Shown piece after piece: positions 25,043 to 33,851 of a DNA stretch of 64,000 nt. The DNA comes from Streptomyces mirabilis (lineage in GTDB: Bacteria; Actinomycetota; Actinomycetes; Streptomycetales; Streptomycetaceae). The position numbers were made by a program, and so were the translations under genes. The notes beneath the pieces are model-generated. The model was not told where the DNA came from. It saw only the letters and a program-made list of their open reading frames with translations, and searched no databases. Position 1 is the first letter of the stretch. Each line of letters opens with the position of its first letter. The stretch is taken from positions 8,556,001-8,620,000 of the forward strand of contig NZ_CP074102.1 of NCBI RefSeq assembly GCF_018310535.1, in the 5' to 3' direction.

Positions 25043-26227
25043 ATGTCCGCCAAAGTGATCGCCGACGACGTCGAGGCCCTGGCCGTCGCCGCCGCGCTCG
25101 CCGAGGAGTTCCGCGCCGGTGCCTCGGCGCGGGACTCCGAACGGCGGCTGCCCCGCGAGGAGTTGGACCGCCTCTCCGCCTCCGGACTGCTCGCCGTCAC
25201 CGTGCCCGCCGAGCACGGCGGGGCGGACGTGCGGCAGGAGACCCTCGCGGAGGTGTTCCGGCTGCTGGCCTCGGCCGACGCCAGCCTCGCCCAGATCCCG
25301 CAGAACCACTTCGTGTACGTGAACGTGCTGCGCCGCCAGGGCACCCCGGAGCAGCAGGCGTTCTTCTTCGGCGAGGTACTGGCCGGGCGCCGCTTCGGCA
25401 ACGCCCAGTCGGAGGCGGGCACCCGGCACATCCAGGACATCCGTACCCGCCTGGACCCCGGGCCTGACGGCTCGTACGTCCTCACCGGCGTCAAGCACTA
25501 CTCCACCGGCGCGCTCTTCGCCGACTGGATCCCCGTCCTCGCCCGCGCCGGCGACGACAACCTGCACGTCGCCTACGTCCCCCGCGGCGCCGACGGGGTC
25601 ACGGTCGTCGACGACTGGGACGGCATGGGCCAGCGTACGACGGCCAGCGGCACCGTCCGCCTCGACGCCGTCCACGTGCCCGCCGACCGTGTCGTCCCCC
25701 ATCACCTCACCTTCCGAGGGCCCCAACTCCACGGGGCCGTGGCCCAATTGCTGCACGCCGCCATCGACGCCGGGATCGCCGCGGGCGCCCTGGCCGAGGC
25801 CGCCGAATTCGTCCGCACCAAGAGCCGGCCCTGGTTCGAGAGCGGCTTCGACACGGCGGCCGAGGACCCGCTCCTCATCCAGCGGTTCGGTGAACTCGCC
25901 ATCCAGGTACGGGCGTCCGAGGCGCTGCTCGGTGCCGCGGCCCGCACGGTCGACGCGGCCCGCGACGAACTGACCGAGGACTCGGCGGCCGAGGCGTCCA
26001 TCGCGGTGGCCGCCGCGAAGGTGCACACCTCCGCCACCGCCGTGGAGGTCGCGGGCGCCCTCTTCGAGCTGTCCGGCACCCGTTCCGCCCTCAACTCGCT
26101 CAATCTGCACCGGTATTGGCGCGACGCCCGCACCCACACCCTGCACGACCCGGCCCGCTGGAAGATCCAGCACATCGGCCGATACGTGCTGGGGGGCACC
26201 AAGCCACCCCGCCACGGCCTGCTGTAA
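25043..26227 (+). CDS. sfnB: SfnB-family sulfur-acquisition oxidoreductase
   Basis: A 394-aa flavoprotein of the acyl-CoA dehydrogenase fold. Features typical of SfnB are QIPQNHFVYVNVLRRQGT, RFGNAQSEAGTRHIQDI, LTGVKHYSTGALFADWI, DDWDGMGQRTTASGTVRL and SGTRSALNSLNLHRYWRDAR. The family is related to DszC-type monooxygenases and is found with sulfone and sulfonate catabolism; its exact reaction is not settled. ATG 25043 follows the reductase stop by four bases, so they are probably translationally coupled. Confidence 0.9.
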   Translation: MSAKVIADDVEALAVAAALAEEFRAGASARDSERRLPREELDRLSASGLLAVTVPAEHGGADVRQETLAEVFRLLASADASLAQIPQNHFVYVNVLRRQGTPEQQAFFFGEVLAGRRFGNAQSEAGTRHIQDIRTRLDPGPDGSYVLTGVKHYSTGALFADWIPVLARAGDDNLHVAYVPRGADGVTVVDDWDGMGQRTTASGTVRLDAVHVPADRVVPHHLTFRGPQLHGAVAQLLHAAIDAGIAAGALAEAAEFVRTKSRPWFESGFDTAAEDPLLIQRFGELAIQVRASEALLGAAARTVDAARDELTEDSAAEASIAVAAAKVHTSATAVEVAGALFELSGTRSALNSLNLHRYWRDARTHTLHDPARWKIQHIGRYVLGGTKPPRHGLL

Positions 26228-26262
26228 CCCACTCGCTCCTCGGCCCCCCACGATCGGAGAAC

Positions 26263-27411
26263 GTGCCCGTGTCCCTCACCTTCCACTGGTTCCTGCCCAC
26301 CAACGGCGACAGCCGCCATGTCGTCGGCGGCGGTCACGGCACCCCCGCCACGGCCTTCGGCCGGAACCGGCCGCCGACGGTCGCCTATCTGAGCCAGATC
26401 GCCCGCGCCGCCGAGGAGCTGGGCTTCGTCGGCGCGCTCACCCCCACCGGCGCCTGGTGCGAGGACGCCTGGCTGACCACCGCCATGGTCAGCCAGCACA
26501 CCGAACGGCTGAAGTTCCTGGTCGCCTTCCGGCCCGGCTTCGTCTCACCCACGCTCGCCGCGCAGATGGCGTCCACCTTCCAGCGGCAGACCGGCGGCCG
26601 GCTGCTCCTCAATGTGGTCACGGGCGGCGAGAGCCACGAACAGCGTGCCTACGGCGACTTCCTCGACAAGGACTCCCGCTACCGCCGTACCGGCGAATTC
26701 CTGCAGGTCGTACGGGGCTTGTGGGAGGGCAAGACCGTCGACCTCTCCGGGGAACACCTCCAGGTCGAGGACGCCAGGCTGGCCCGGGTCCCCGACCCGG
26801 TCCCCGAGGTCTACTTCGGCGGCTCCTCACCCATCGCCGGCGAGATCGCCGCCCGACATGTCGACGTCTACCTCACCTGGGGCGAACCGCCCGCCCAGGT
26901 CGCCGAGAAGATCGCCTGGGTACGGGGGCTGGCGGCGAAGGAAGGGCGCACCGTCCGCTTCGGCATCCGGCTGCACGTCATCACGCGCGACACCGCCGAG
27001 CAGGCCTGGACCGAGGCCCACAAAATCCTGGACGGCTTCGACCCGGACACCGTGAAGTCCGTCCAGGCGGGTCTGGCCCGCAGCGAGTCGGAGGGGCAGC
27101 GGCGCATGCTCGCCCTCCACGGCGGCAACCGCGAGGACCTGGAGATCCACCCCAACCTGTGGGCCGGCATCGGCCTCGTCCGCGGTGGCGCGGGCACCGC
27201 TCTGGTCGGCAGCCACGACGAGGTCGCCGAGCGGATCAAGGAGTACCACGCCCTCGGTATCGACGAGTTCGTCCTCTCCGGCTATCCGCACCTGGAGGAG
27301 GCGTACTGGTTCGGCGAGGGCGTCCTGCCACGCCTGGCCGCGCAGGGCCTGTGGCAGCACCCGTTCGCGCCGACGTCCGCCCCCGCCGCGCAGGTGCCCT
27401 TCACGAGCTGA
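26263..27411 (+). CDS. ssuD: FMNH2-dependent alkanesulfonate monooxygenase (SsuD-like)
   Basis: A 382-aa LLM monooxygenase releasing sulfite from alkanesulfonates. Typical SsuD pieces are visible: LTFHWFLPTNGDSRHVVGGG, FLVAFRPGFVSPTLAAQMAS, LLLNVVTGGESHEQRAYGDF, DKDSRYRRTGEFL, VYFGGSSPIAGEIAARHVDV and GIDEFVLSGYPHLEEAYWFG. GTG 26263 with GGAG four bases upstream is preferred; GTG 26269 is possible. It is last in the sulfur operon and overlaps the convergent acyl-CoA-dehydrogenase-like gene by 11 bases. No Ssu ABC transporter accompanies it. Confidence 0.91.
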   Translation: MPVSLTFHWFLPTNGDSRHVVGGGHGTPATAFGRNRPPTVAYLSQIARAAEELGFVGALTPTGAWCEDAWLTTAMVSQHTERLKFLVAFRPGFVSPTLAAQMASTFQRQTGGRLLLNVVTGGESHEQRAYGDFLDKDSRYRRTGEFLQVVRGLWEGKTVDLSGEHLQVEDARLARVPDPVPEVYFGGSSPIAGEIAARHVDVYLTWGEPPAQVAEKIAWVRGLAAKEGRTVRFGIRLHVITRDTAEQAWTEAHKILDGFDPDTVKSVQAGLARSESEGQRRMLALHGGNREDLEIHPNLWAGIGLVRGGAGTALVGSHDEVAERIKEYHALGIDEFVLSGYPHLEEAYWFGEGVLPRLAAQGLWQHPFAPTSAPAAQVPFTS

Positions 27412-28483
27412 GCGAACCGGATGAACCAGATGAACCGAACGAGCCGAGCGCACCGAGGTGGGCGGCGCGCACCTCGGCGGTCTGCCCCTGCACCAGCAGG
27501 AACATCCCCTCGCGTGCCAGCCGCTGCGCCGGGCTGCCCAGGTCCATCGCGCGCCCGCCACCGGCCACGACCGCCGCGGTCGTGGCCGCGCGCATGACGT
27601 CGTACGCCCGCGTCTTGACCGCCAGCCGCTCCGCGATCCGCTCGGTGGGCACCGGGTGGTCGGCGAGCTCGTACGCCTGCCGACGGACCTCGTCGAGGCG
27701 GGCGCGCAGCACCTGTCGGGTCTCCTTCGCCGCGGGATCGCCGTCCAGCAGGTCGAGCGCCGACGCGGTGATCCCGAAGACGGCCGGTGAGGCGTTGGTG
27801 TTCTTGGGGCGGTCGGTGACCGCCCAGGTCTCGTACGGCGTGCGCAGGGCCACGGCGTCGTCCGGGAGCCACAGCCCGTCCAGCTCCAGGGACACCGTGC
27901 GCGAGGCGGTGAGCGCCGCCAGCCGCATCGGCGGCGAAGGCCGCAGTCCGGGCTGTTCGCGCGCCTCGGTGAACGCGAACAGTGCCTCGTCCGCGTCCGT
28001 CACCCCGGCGAGCAGCATCACGTCGTTCAGTCCCCAGCCCGTGTACCAGGGGACCGTTCCGTCGAAACGCCAGCCGCCACGCTCACGGGTGACCCGGACG
28101 GGGATCCGCGGGTAGGCCCGCAGTTGCGCGTACGCGACCCCGGACAACAGCTCCCCACCCGCCAGCGGGCCCAACAACCGTTCCCGCGCCGCGGGTTCAC
28201 CCTTCGCCAGGGTCAGCACCGGAGTGTGGTGCTGGGTCTGCACGAACCAGGTCGAGCAGCACGCCCCGGCCAGGATCTCGGCGGTCTCGCGGACCACCGC
28301 GGCGGGCGCGGCCGACCCGCCGTAGGCCACCGGCGCGCTCACCCCGAGCAGCCCCGACCGCCTGACCGCCTCGATGCTGCTCGCCGGCACGCCCTCCTGG
28401 TCCACGCGCTCCGCCCGTGGGGCCAGCACCTCGGCCGCCAGCCGCCTGGCGGCCGTGACGAGCGGATGCGATGGGGTGGTCAT
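27401..28483 (-). CDS. Acyl-CoA dehydrogenase-like flavoprotein
   Basis: A 360-aa acyl-CoA-dehydrogenase-fold protein. [40 protein letters not shown] and [15 protein letters not shown] match the family N-terminal and middle domains, and [20 protein letters not shown] is at the C-terminal domain. The usual catalytic Glu cannot be placed, and the beta-domain resembles DszC-like monooxygenases more than fatty-acid dehydrogenases. With the sulfur operon adjacent, a role in organosulfur oxidation is likely. The last residues, [14 protein letters not shown], come from a short repeat region at 27405-27450. ATG 28483 has GGGAG ten bases upstream. Confidence 0.8.
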   Translation of the reverse strand: MTTPSHPLVTAARRLAAEVLAPRAERVDQEGVPASSIEAVRRSGLLGVSAPVAYGGSAAPAAVVRETAEILAGACCSTWFVQTQHHTPVLTLAKGEPAARERLLGPLAGGELLSGVAYAQLRAYPRIPVRVTRERGGWRFDGTVPWYTGWGLNDVMLLAGVTDADEALFAFTEAREQPGLRPSPPMRLAALTASRTVSLELDGLWLPDDAVALRTPYETWAVTDRPKNTNASPAVFGITASALDLLDGDPAAKETRQVLRARLDEVRRQAYELADHPVPTERIAERLAVKTRAYDVMRAATTAAVVAGGGRAMDLGSPAQRLAREGMFLLVQGQTAEVRAAHLGALGSFGSSGSSGSLSS

Positions 28484-28601
28484 CGAAGAAATCTCCCGCC
28501 GTCGTCGTGTCGTGTGTCGATCCGGCCGCCTCCCGTTCGTGTAGTCAGTGAAAGACCACCCGAGAACGAGCCGAGAACGACACGGCCGAGGAGCACACAT
28601 C

Positions 28602-28955
28602 ATGAAGTACTACCTGCTGAGCGTGATGCAGCCGCCCGGCGAGCCGCCCGCGCCCGAGATCCTGAAAGAGATCATGCACAATCTCGACGTCTTCCACGCG
28701 GAGCTGCGCGAGGCCGGTGCGTGGGTGTTCGCCGGGGGACTGCACGGACCGGAGACGGCCACCGTGGTGCGCGCCAAGGACGGCGACGTGCTCGTCACCG
28801 ACGGCCCGTACACCGAGAGCAAGGAGTACCTGGGCGGGATCTGCCTGATCAAGGCACCCGACCTCGACGCGGCGCTCGAATGGGGCCGCAAGGCGACACT
28901 GGCCACCACGCTCCCCATCGAGGTGCGGCCCTTCATGGGCGAAGCCGAGGACTGA
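28602..28955 (+). CDS. YciI/DGPF-family protein
   Basis: A 117-aa ferredoxin-like fold protein (YCII-related) beginning [20 protein letters not shown], with the family signature [20 protein letters not shown]; the name-giving DGPF is DGPY here. DGPF proteins are the standard partners and targets of ECF42 sigma factors. Its stop overlaps the sigma factor ATG (TGATG), so the two are translationally coupled. GAGGAG lies about nine bases upstream of ATG 28602. Confidence 0.9.
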   Translation: MKYYLLSVMQPPGEPPAPEILKEIMHNLDVFHAELREAGAWVFAGGLHGPETATVVRAKDGDVLVTDGPYTESKEYLGGICLIKAPDLDAALEWGRKATLATTLPIEVRPFMGEAED

Positions 28956-30151
28956 TGACCCCGAACGCCGACATCGAGGCCGTGTTCCGTGCCGAATACG
29001 GCCGCGCGGTCGCCGTCCTCGTCCGCTTCCTCGGCGACATCGACCTCGCCGAGGAAGCGGTCCAGGACGCCTTCTCCACCGCCCTGCGGAAGTGGCCGGA
29101 GTCGGGCACACCGCCCAGCCCGGCCGGGTGGATCATCACCACCGCGCGCAACCACGCCGTCGACCGACTGCGCCGCGAGTCCACGCGCGAGGCCCGGCAC
29201 GCCGAGGCGGAGCGGCTGTACGCCCGGGACGAACCGGCCGAGGAGGGCCCCGTGCGCGACGACCGGCTCCGCCTGATCTTCACCTGCTGCCACCCCGCGC
29301 TCGCCACCCAGGCCCAGGTCGCTCTCACCCTGCGCCTCCTCGGCGGTCTGACCACGCCGCAGATCGCCCGCGCCTTCCTCGTGCCCGAGCCCACCATGGC
29401 CCAGCGGATCGTCCGGGCCAAGGCCAAGATCCGCGACGCCCGCATCCCGTACCGCATCCCGCGCGACGCGGACCTCCCGGACCGTGTCAGGGGGGTGCTC
29501 GCGGTCGTCTACCTCATCTTCAACGAGGGCTACGGCGGGCGGGAGGACCTCTGTGCCGAAGCCGTCCGGCTCGGCCGCCTCCTCGTCGAGCTGATGCCGG
29601 ACGAGCCCGAGGCCCTCGGCCTGCTCGCGCTGATGCTCCTCATCGGGTCGCGCCGGCCCGCCCGCGCCACACCGGACGGGGACCTGGTCCTCCTCTTCGA
29701 CCAGGACCGCTCCCGGTGGGACCGCGATCTCATCACCGAGGGACAGACGCTCGTACGCCGCTGTCTGCGCCGCAACCGGCCGGGCCCCTACCAGATCCAG
29801 GCCGCGATCAACGCCGTACACAGCGACGCCCCGACCGCGGCCGCCACGGACTGGGGCCAGATCCTCCAGCTCTACGACCAGTTGGCCGCGCTCGCCCCGA
29901 GCCCGGTGGTCGCCCTCAACCGGGCCGTCGCCGTCGCCGAGGTCGAGGGCCCGGAGCAGGCACTCGCCCTCGTCGAGGCGCTCGACCTGGACGGCTACCA
30001 CGCCTTCCACGCCGTACGGGCGGACCTGTTGCGCCGCCTGGGCCGGCACACCGAGGCCGCAGGGGCGTACGAGGCGGCCATCGCGCTGACCGACAGCGCA
30101 CCGGAGCGCGCCTACCTCGAACGGGCCCGCGCGGCACTCCGACGAAGCTGA
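28955..30151 (+). CDS. ECF42-type RNA polymerase sigma factor with C-terminal TPR-like domain
   Basis: A 398-aa protein. Regions 2 and 4 occupy the first 180 residues ([56 protein letters not shown]). A long C-terminal domain of the SnoaL-free ECF42 type follows, with the hallmark [16 protein letters not shown] and helical-repeat sequences ([40 protein letters not shown]). ECF42 factors have no anti-sigma factor; the C-terminal domain is needed for activity in known cases. Genetic coupling to a DGPF gene fits exactly. Convergent with urtE. Confidence 0.92.
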   Translation: MTPNADIEAVFRAEYGRAVAVLVRFLGDIDLAEEAVQDAFSTALRKWPESGTPPSPAGWIITTARNHAVDRLRRESTREARHAEAERLYARDEPAEEGPVRDDRLRLIFTCCHPALATQAQVALTLRLLGGLTTPQIARAFLVPEPTMAQRIVRAKAKIRDARIPYRIPRDADLPDRVRGVLAVVYLIFNEGYGGREDLCAEAVRLGRLLVELMPDEPEALGLLALMLLIGSRRPARATPDGDLVLLFDQDRSRWDRDLITEGQTLVRRCLRRNRPGPYQIQAAINAVHSDAPTAAATDWGQILQLYDQLAALAPSPVVALNRAVAVAEVEGPEQALALVEALDLDGYHAFHAVRADLLRRLGRHTEAAGAYEAAIALTDSAPERAYLERARAALRRS

Positions 30152-30226
30152 GCGCCGCCTGTACGAAGCCGGGCGTCGCGCGCAGGAGACGGGGCGGCGC
30201 CCTTACGAGCCGGGAATCGCCCGCGA

Positions 30227-30922
30227 TCACACGCTGAGCGCCTCCCGTACCGACCGCTCGGCCTCCTGCCCGCCCTCGCCCGACGAGGTGACCCGGCCCG
30301 CCTCCAGGACGTAGTACCGCTGCGCCGCCCGCATCGCGAAGCCGACGTGCTGCTCGATCAGCAGGACCGAGAGCCCGCCACGGGCGGCCAGGGCGAGGAT
30401 CGTCTCCTCGATCTCGGCGACGACCGAGGGCTGGATGCCCTCGGTGGGTTCGTCGAGGAGCAGGATCCGAGGGCTCGTCACCAGGGCTCGGGCGATGGCG
30501 AGTTGCTGGCGCTGACCGCCCGAGAGCAGCCCGGCCCGGCGGTTCGAAAGATTCCTCAGCGCCGGGAACAGATCCAGCGCCTCGGCGATCGCCTCCTTGC
30601 CGCGCCTGCGCCCGTCCGCGACCAGCTGGAGGTTCTCGGCGGTCGTGAGGTGCGGGAAGGCCTGCTGGCCCTGGGGGACGTACGCCATGCCGCGCGCCAC
30701 CCGCTCGTGCGGCTTGCGGCGGGTGATGTCCTCACCGTCGAGACGGACGTGGCCGCTCTGTGGGGTGAGCAGTCCGACGGCGGCGCGCAGCAGGGTGCTC
30801 TTGCCCGCGCCGTTGTGTCCGAGCACGGCCGTCACCGCGTCGCGCGGGACCTCGACACGGACGCCGTGCAGGACGGTACTGCGGTGGTAGCCGACGCGTA
30901 CGTCGTCGATCTCCAGCATCAC
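30227..30922 (-). CDS. urtE: Urea ABC transporter ATP-binding protein UrtE
   Basis: A 231-aa ABC ATPase of the branched-chain amino acid/urea type. Walker A is GHNGAGKST, the signature LLSGGQRQQLAIARAL and Walker B ILLLDEPTEGIQP; the TEGIQPSVVAEIE context is characteristic of UrtE over LivF. It is last in the urtABCDE operon, starting one base after the urtD stop, which implies coupling. Confidence 0.94.
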   Translation of the reverse strand: MMLEIDDVRVGYHRSTVLHGVRVEVPRDAVTAVLGHNGAGKSTLLRAAVGLLTPQSGHVRLDGEDITRRKPHERVARGMAYVPQGQQAFPHLTTAENLQLVADGRRRGKEAIAEALDLFPALRNLSNRRAGLLSGGQRQQLAIARALVTSPRILLLDEPTEGIQPSVVAEIEETILALAARGGLSVLLIEQHVGFAMRAAQRYYVLEAGRVTSSGEGGQEAERSVREALSV

Positions 30923-30923
30923 G

Positions 30924-31763
30924 TCAGGCCTCCTGTACGGCGGTCGGCTGGGGCACGCTCGTCGTGGTGGCCCCTCTGTCCTCGCTGGCCTCGGTGGCCG
31001 CGTGTCCGAGGTAGACCTCCTGCACCTTCGGATCTGCCTGCACCTCGGTCACCGTCCCTTCGCTGAGCACCTTGCCCGCGTGCAGCACGCTGACGCTGCG
31101 CGCGAAGGAGCGCATGAAGTCCATGTCGTGCTCGATGACGACCACGGTCCGCTCCCGGCTGATGCGCCGCAACAGCTCGCCGGTGACCTGACGTTCGTCG
31201 TGGCTCATGCCGGCCACCGGCTCGTCGAGCAGCAGCAGCCGGACGTCCTGGACGAGCAGCATGCCGATCTCCAGCCACTGTTTCCGGCCGTGCGCGAGGG
31301 TTCCTGCGAGGCTGCCCGCGAGGTCCGTCAGGCCCACCGTCTCCAGGGCGCGCGCGACGGACTCCGGTACGCGCTTGCGGCGCCGCAGCATGGTGAGCGT
31401 GCCGCGGCCCGCGCCCGCCGCGATGTCCAGGTTCTGCAGGACCGTCAGTTCCTCGAAGACGGTGGCCGTCTGGAAGGTGCGGCCGATGCCCGAGCGGGCG
31501 ATGCGGTGCACGCTGCGGCCGAGGATGTCCTCGCCTCCGAAGCGCACCGACCCCTCCGCCTTCACCAGGCCGGTGACGGCGTCGACCAGGGTCGTCTTGC
31601 CCGCGCCGTTCGGCCCGATGAGGAAGCGCAGATCGCCGGGGCCGACGTCGAGGTCCACTCCGTCGACGGCCGTGAAACCGTCGAAGGACACGCGCAGTCC
31701 CCGTATCTCCAGTCCCGGGAGTCCGGTATCCGTCCGAGGCTCGGTGGTCGTCGGATCCGTCAT
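30924..31763 (-). CDS. urtD: Urea ABC transporter ATP-binding protein UrtD
   Basis: A 279-aa ABC ATPase. Walker A is GPNGAGKTT. The unusual signature LAHGRKQWLEIGMLL is diagnostic for UrtD, and Walker B is LLLLDEPVAGMS. The C-terminal 25 residues beyond VQEVYLGHA (EASEDRGATTTSVPQPTAVQ) are an extension. ATG 31763 overlaps the urtC stop by four bases (ATGA). Confidence 0.94.
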   Translation of the reverse strand: MTDPTTTEPRTDTGLPGLEIRGLRVSFDGFTAVDGVDLDVGPGDLRFLIGPNGAGKTTLVDAVTGLVKAEGSVRFGGEDILGRSVHRIARSGIGRTFQTATVFEELTVLQNLDIAAGAGRGTLTMLRRRKRVPESVARALETVGLTDLAGSLAGTLAHGRKQWLEIGMLLVQDVRLLLLDEPVAGMSHDERQVTGELLRRISRERTVVVIEHDMDFMRSFARSVSVLHAGKVLSEGTVTEVQADPKVQEVYLGHAATEASEDRGATTTSVPQPTAVQEA

Positions 31764-32875
31764 GCCGCCTCTCCCTCCGACGCCCCGCTGGCCCTGCGCC
31801 GCCGGACGATCCCCACCAGTGAGGCGAGGCCGCCCGGCAGGAAGGCCAGGGCCACGATGAACAGCAGTCCCTGGAAGTAGGTCCAGGCCGCGGGGAACTC
31901 CTCGGACAGCGCGGTTCTGGCCCAGGCGACCGCGATCGCGCCGAGCACCGCGCCCACCAGGCTCGCCCGGCCGCCGACCGCGGCGCCGATCACGAGTTCG
32001 ATGGACGGCACGATCCCGATCAGCGCGGGGGAGATGATGCCCACCGCGGGCACGAACAGGGCGCCCGCGAGTCCGGCCATGCCCGCCGCGGCGACGTACG
32101 CGACGAGCTTCACGTTCGCCGGGTTGTAGCCGAGGAAGCGCACCCGCTCCTCCGAGTCTCTGACGGCGACCAGGAGTTCGCCGTACCGGCTGTGGATGAG
32201 CTGGCGGGCCAGGGCGATCAGGAGCAGCAGGACGGCGGCGATGACGAAGTACACCATCCGCTGGTTGACCGGGTCGTCGAGGTCGTAGCCGAAGAAGCCC
32301 TGGATGTCGGTGAGTCCGTTGGTGCCGCCGGTGGTGGCCTGCTGGCCGACCAGCCAGATCGCGAAGGCCGCGGCGAGCGCCTGGCTGAGGATCGCGAAGT
32401 ACGCGCCCTTGACCCGGCGCCGGAAGACGAACGACCCGAGGATCGCGGCGACGGCCATCGGCAGCAGCACGGTCGCCGCGAGGGCGAAGACCGGGTTGGC
32501 GAACGGTCGCCACCACCAGGGGAGTTCGGTGGCGGTGCCGTACAGCTGCATGAAGTCGGGGACCTGGCCGGGACCCGCGTCCGCGATCTTCAGATGCATC
32601 GCCATGGCGTAGCCGCCCAGCCCGAAGAACACCCCCTGCCCGAGTATCAGCAGTCCGCCGCGGCCCCAGGCCAGACAGATGCCGACCGCGACCATCGCGG
32701 TGCACAGGTACTTGGCGAGCAGCCCGAGCCGGAAGTCGGAGAGCGCGAGCGGGGCGACGGCGAAGAGCGCGACGGCGGCCGCGGCGAAACCGGCCGCCGG
32801 ACGCAGGAAGGCCAACCGACCTTTCGAGGGCTGGAGTTGCTTCACCGATGGGGCATGAGGAGCGATGGTCGTCAT
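31760..32875 (-). CDS. urtC: Urea ABC transporter permease UrtC
   Basis: A 371-aa inner-membrane permease with about ten hydrophobic segments. UrtC/LivM features are WGRGGLLILGQGVFFGLGGY, RRRVKGAYFAILSQALAAAF, TGGTNGLTDIQGFFGYDL and VAVRDSEERVRFLGYNPANV. ATG 32875 overlaps the urtB stop by four bases. Confidence 0.94.
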   Translation of the reverse strand: MTTIAPHAPSVKQLQPSKGRLAFLRPAAGFAAAAVALFAVAPLALSDFRLGLLAKYLCTAMVAVGICLAWGRGGLLILGQGVFFGLGGYAMAMHLKIADAGPGQVPDFMQLYGTATELPWWWRPFANPVFALAATVLLPMAVAAILGSFVFRRRVKGAYFAILSQALAAAFAIWLVGQQATTGGTNGLTDIQGFFGYDLDDPVNQRMVYFVIAAVLLLLIALARQLIHSRYGELLVAVRDSEERVRFLGYNPANVKLVAYVAAAGMAGLAGALFVPAVGIISPALIGIVPSIELVIGAAVGGRASLVGAVLGAIAVAWARTALSEEFPAAWTYFQGLLFIVALAFLPGGLASLVGIVRRRRASGASEGEAA

Positions 32876-33768
32876 ACGAGACTCCTCGTCCGCACGGTGT
32901 ACAGGCCCTGGGGCCGCCACTGGAGGAACGCGACGATCGCCACGAGGACCAGTACCTTCGCGACGCTGACCGTGGTGGAGTACTCCAGCACGGACTGCAG
33001 CACACCCAGCACGAAGGCGACGATGACGCTGCCCTTGAGCTGTCCGATGCCGCCGACCACGATCACCAGGAAGGCGTCGATGATGACGTTGGTGCCCATC
33101 GTGGGCCCGATCGGACCGACGAGTGTCAGCGCGACCCCGGCGATCCCGGCCAGGCCGGACCCGATGAAGAACGCGGTGCGGTCGACACGGCCGGTGGAGA
33201 TGCCGGACACCTCGGCGAGGTCCCGGTTCTGCACGACGGCACGGATGCGCCGCCCGAGTGGGGTCAGCCGCAGGGCCAGCGACAGGGCGACCACCGCCGC
33301 GACCGCCAGCCCCAGGATGAACAGGCGGCTGCTCGCGAAGGTGAGCGGGTCGTCGCCGCCGATGACGGTGATGTTCCCGGTGAGGACGTCCGGCGCACGG
33401 GTCTGCACGTTGGGGGCGCCGAAGATGTCCCGCGCGAGCTGCTGGAGCATCAGGGAGACACCCCAGGTGACCAGCAGGGTGTCCAGGGGACGCAGGTAGA
33501 GCCGCCGGATGAGCAGCCATTCGAGCAGCGCGCCGAGGGCACCCGAGACGAGGAAGGCGACGGGCAGGGCGACGATCAGCGAGAGACCCGCGCCGGCGAT
33601 GGACTTCTGGAGGACGTATGTGGTGTAGGCGCCGGCCATGATGAACTCGCCGTGGGCCATGTTGATGACGTTCATCTGGCCGAAGGTGAGCGACAGGCCG
33701 AGCGCGATGAGCAGCAGGACGGCACCGATGCTGACGCCGGTGAACATCTGCCCGAGGATCACGGTCAT
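32872..33768 (-). CDS. urtB: Urea ABC transporter permease UrtB
   Basis: A 298-aa permease of the LivH/UrtB type (LTFGQMNVINMAHGEFIMAG, LLVTWGVSLMLQQLARDIFG, GLAGIAGVALTLVGPIGPTM, GTNVIIDAFLVIVVGGIGQL). ATG 33768 follows the urtA stop by 83 bases, which contain a very strong hairpin. Confidence 0.94.
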   Translation of the reverse strand: MTVILGQMFTGVSIGAVLLLIALGLSLTFGQMNVINMAHGEFIMAGAYTTYVLQKSIAGAGLSLIVALPVAFLVSGALGALLEWLLIRRLYLRPLDTLLVTWGVSLMLQQLARDIFGAPNVQTRAPDVLTGNITVIGGDDPLTFASSRLFILGLAVAAVVALSLALRLTPLGRRIRAVVQNRDLAEVSGISTGRVDRTAFFIGSGLAGIAGVALTLVGPIGPTMGTNVIIDAFLVIVVGGIGQLKGSVIVAFVLGVLQSVLEYSTTVSVAKVLVLVAIVAFLQWRPQGLYTVRTRSLV

Positions 33769-33790
33769 GGAGCGACTCCGGGGGACGGGA

Positions 33791-33841
33791 CACGGGGGCC
33801 TCTCGTCATGGACGAGGTCTGTCGTGGGCGAGGCCCCCGTG
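33791..33841 (-). terminator. Intra-operon hairpin between urtA and urtB
   Basis: CACGGGGGCCT (33791-33801) pairs perfectly with AGGCCCCCGTG (33831-33841). Inside it CTCGTC-atg-GACGAG (33802-33816) forms a second hairpin. It lies ten bases after the urtA stop and could protect or terminate the urtA message, giving more binding protein than permease. Confidence 0.6.
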
Positions 33842-33851
33842 AGAAGGGCGG

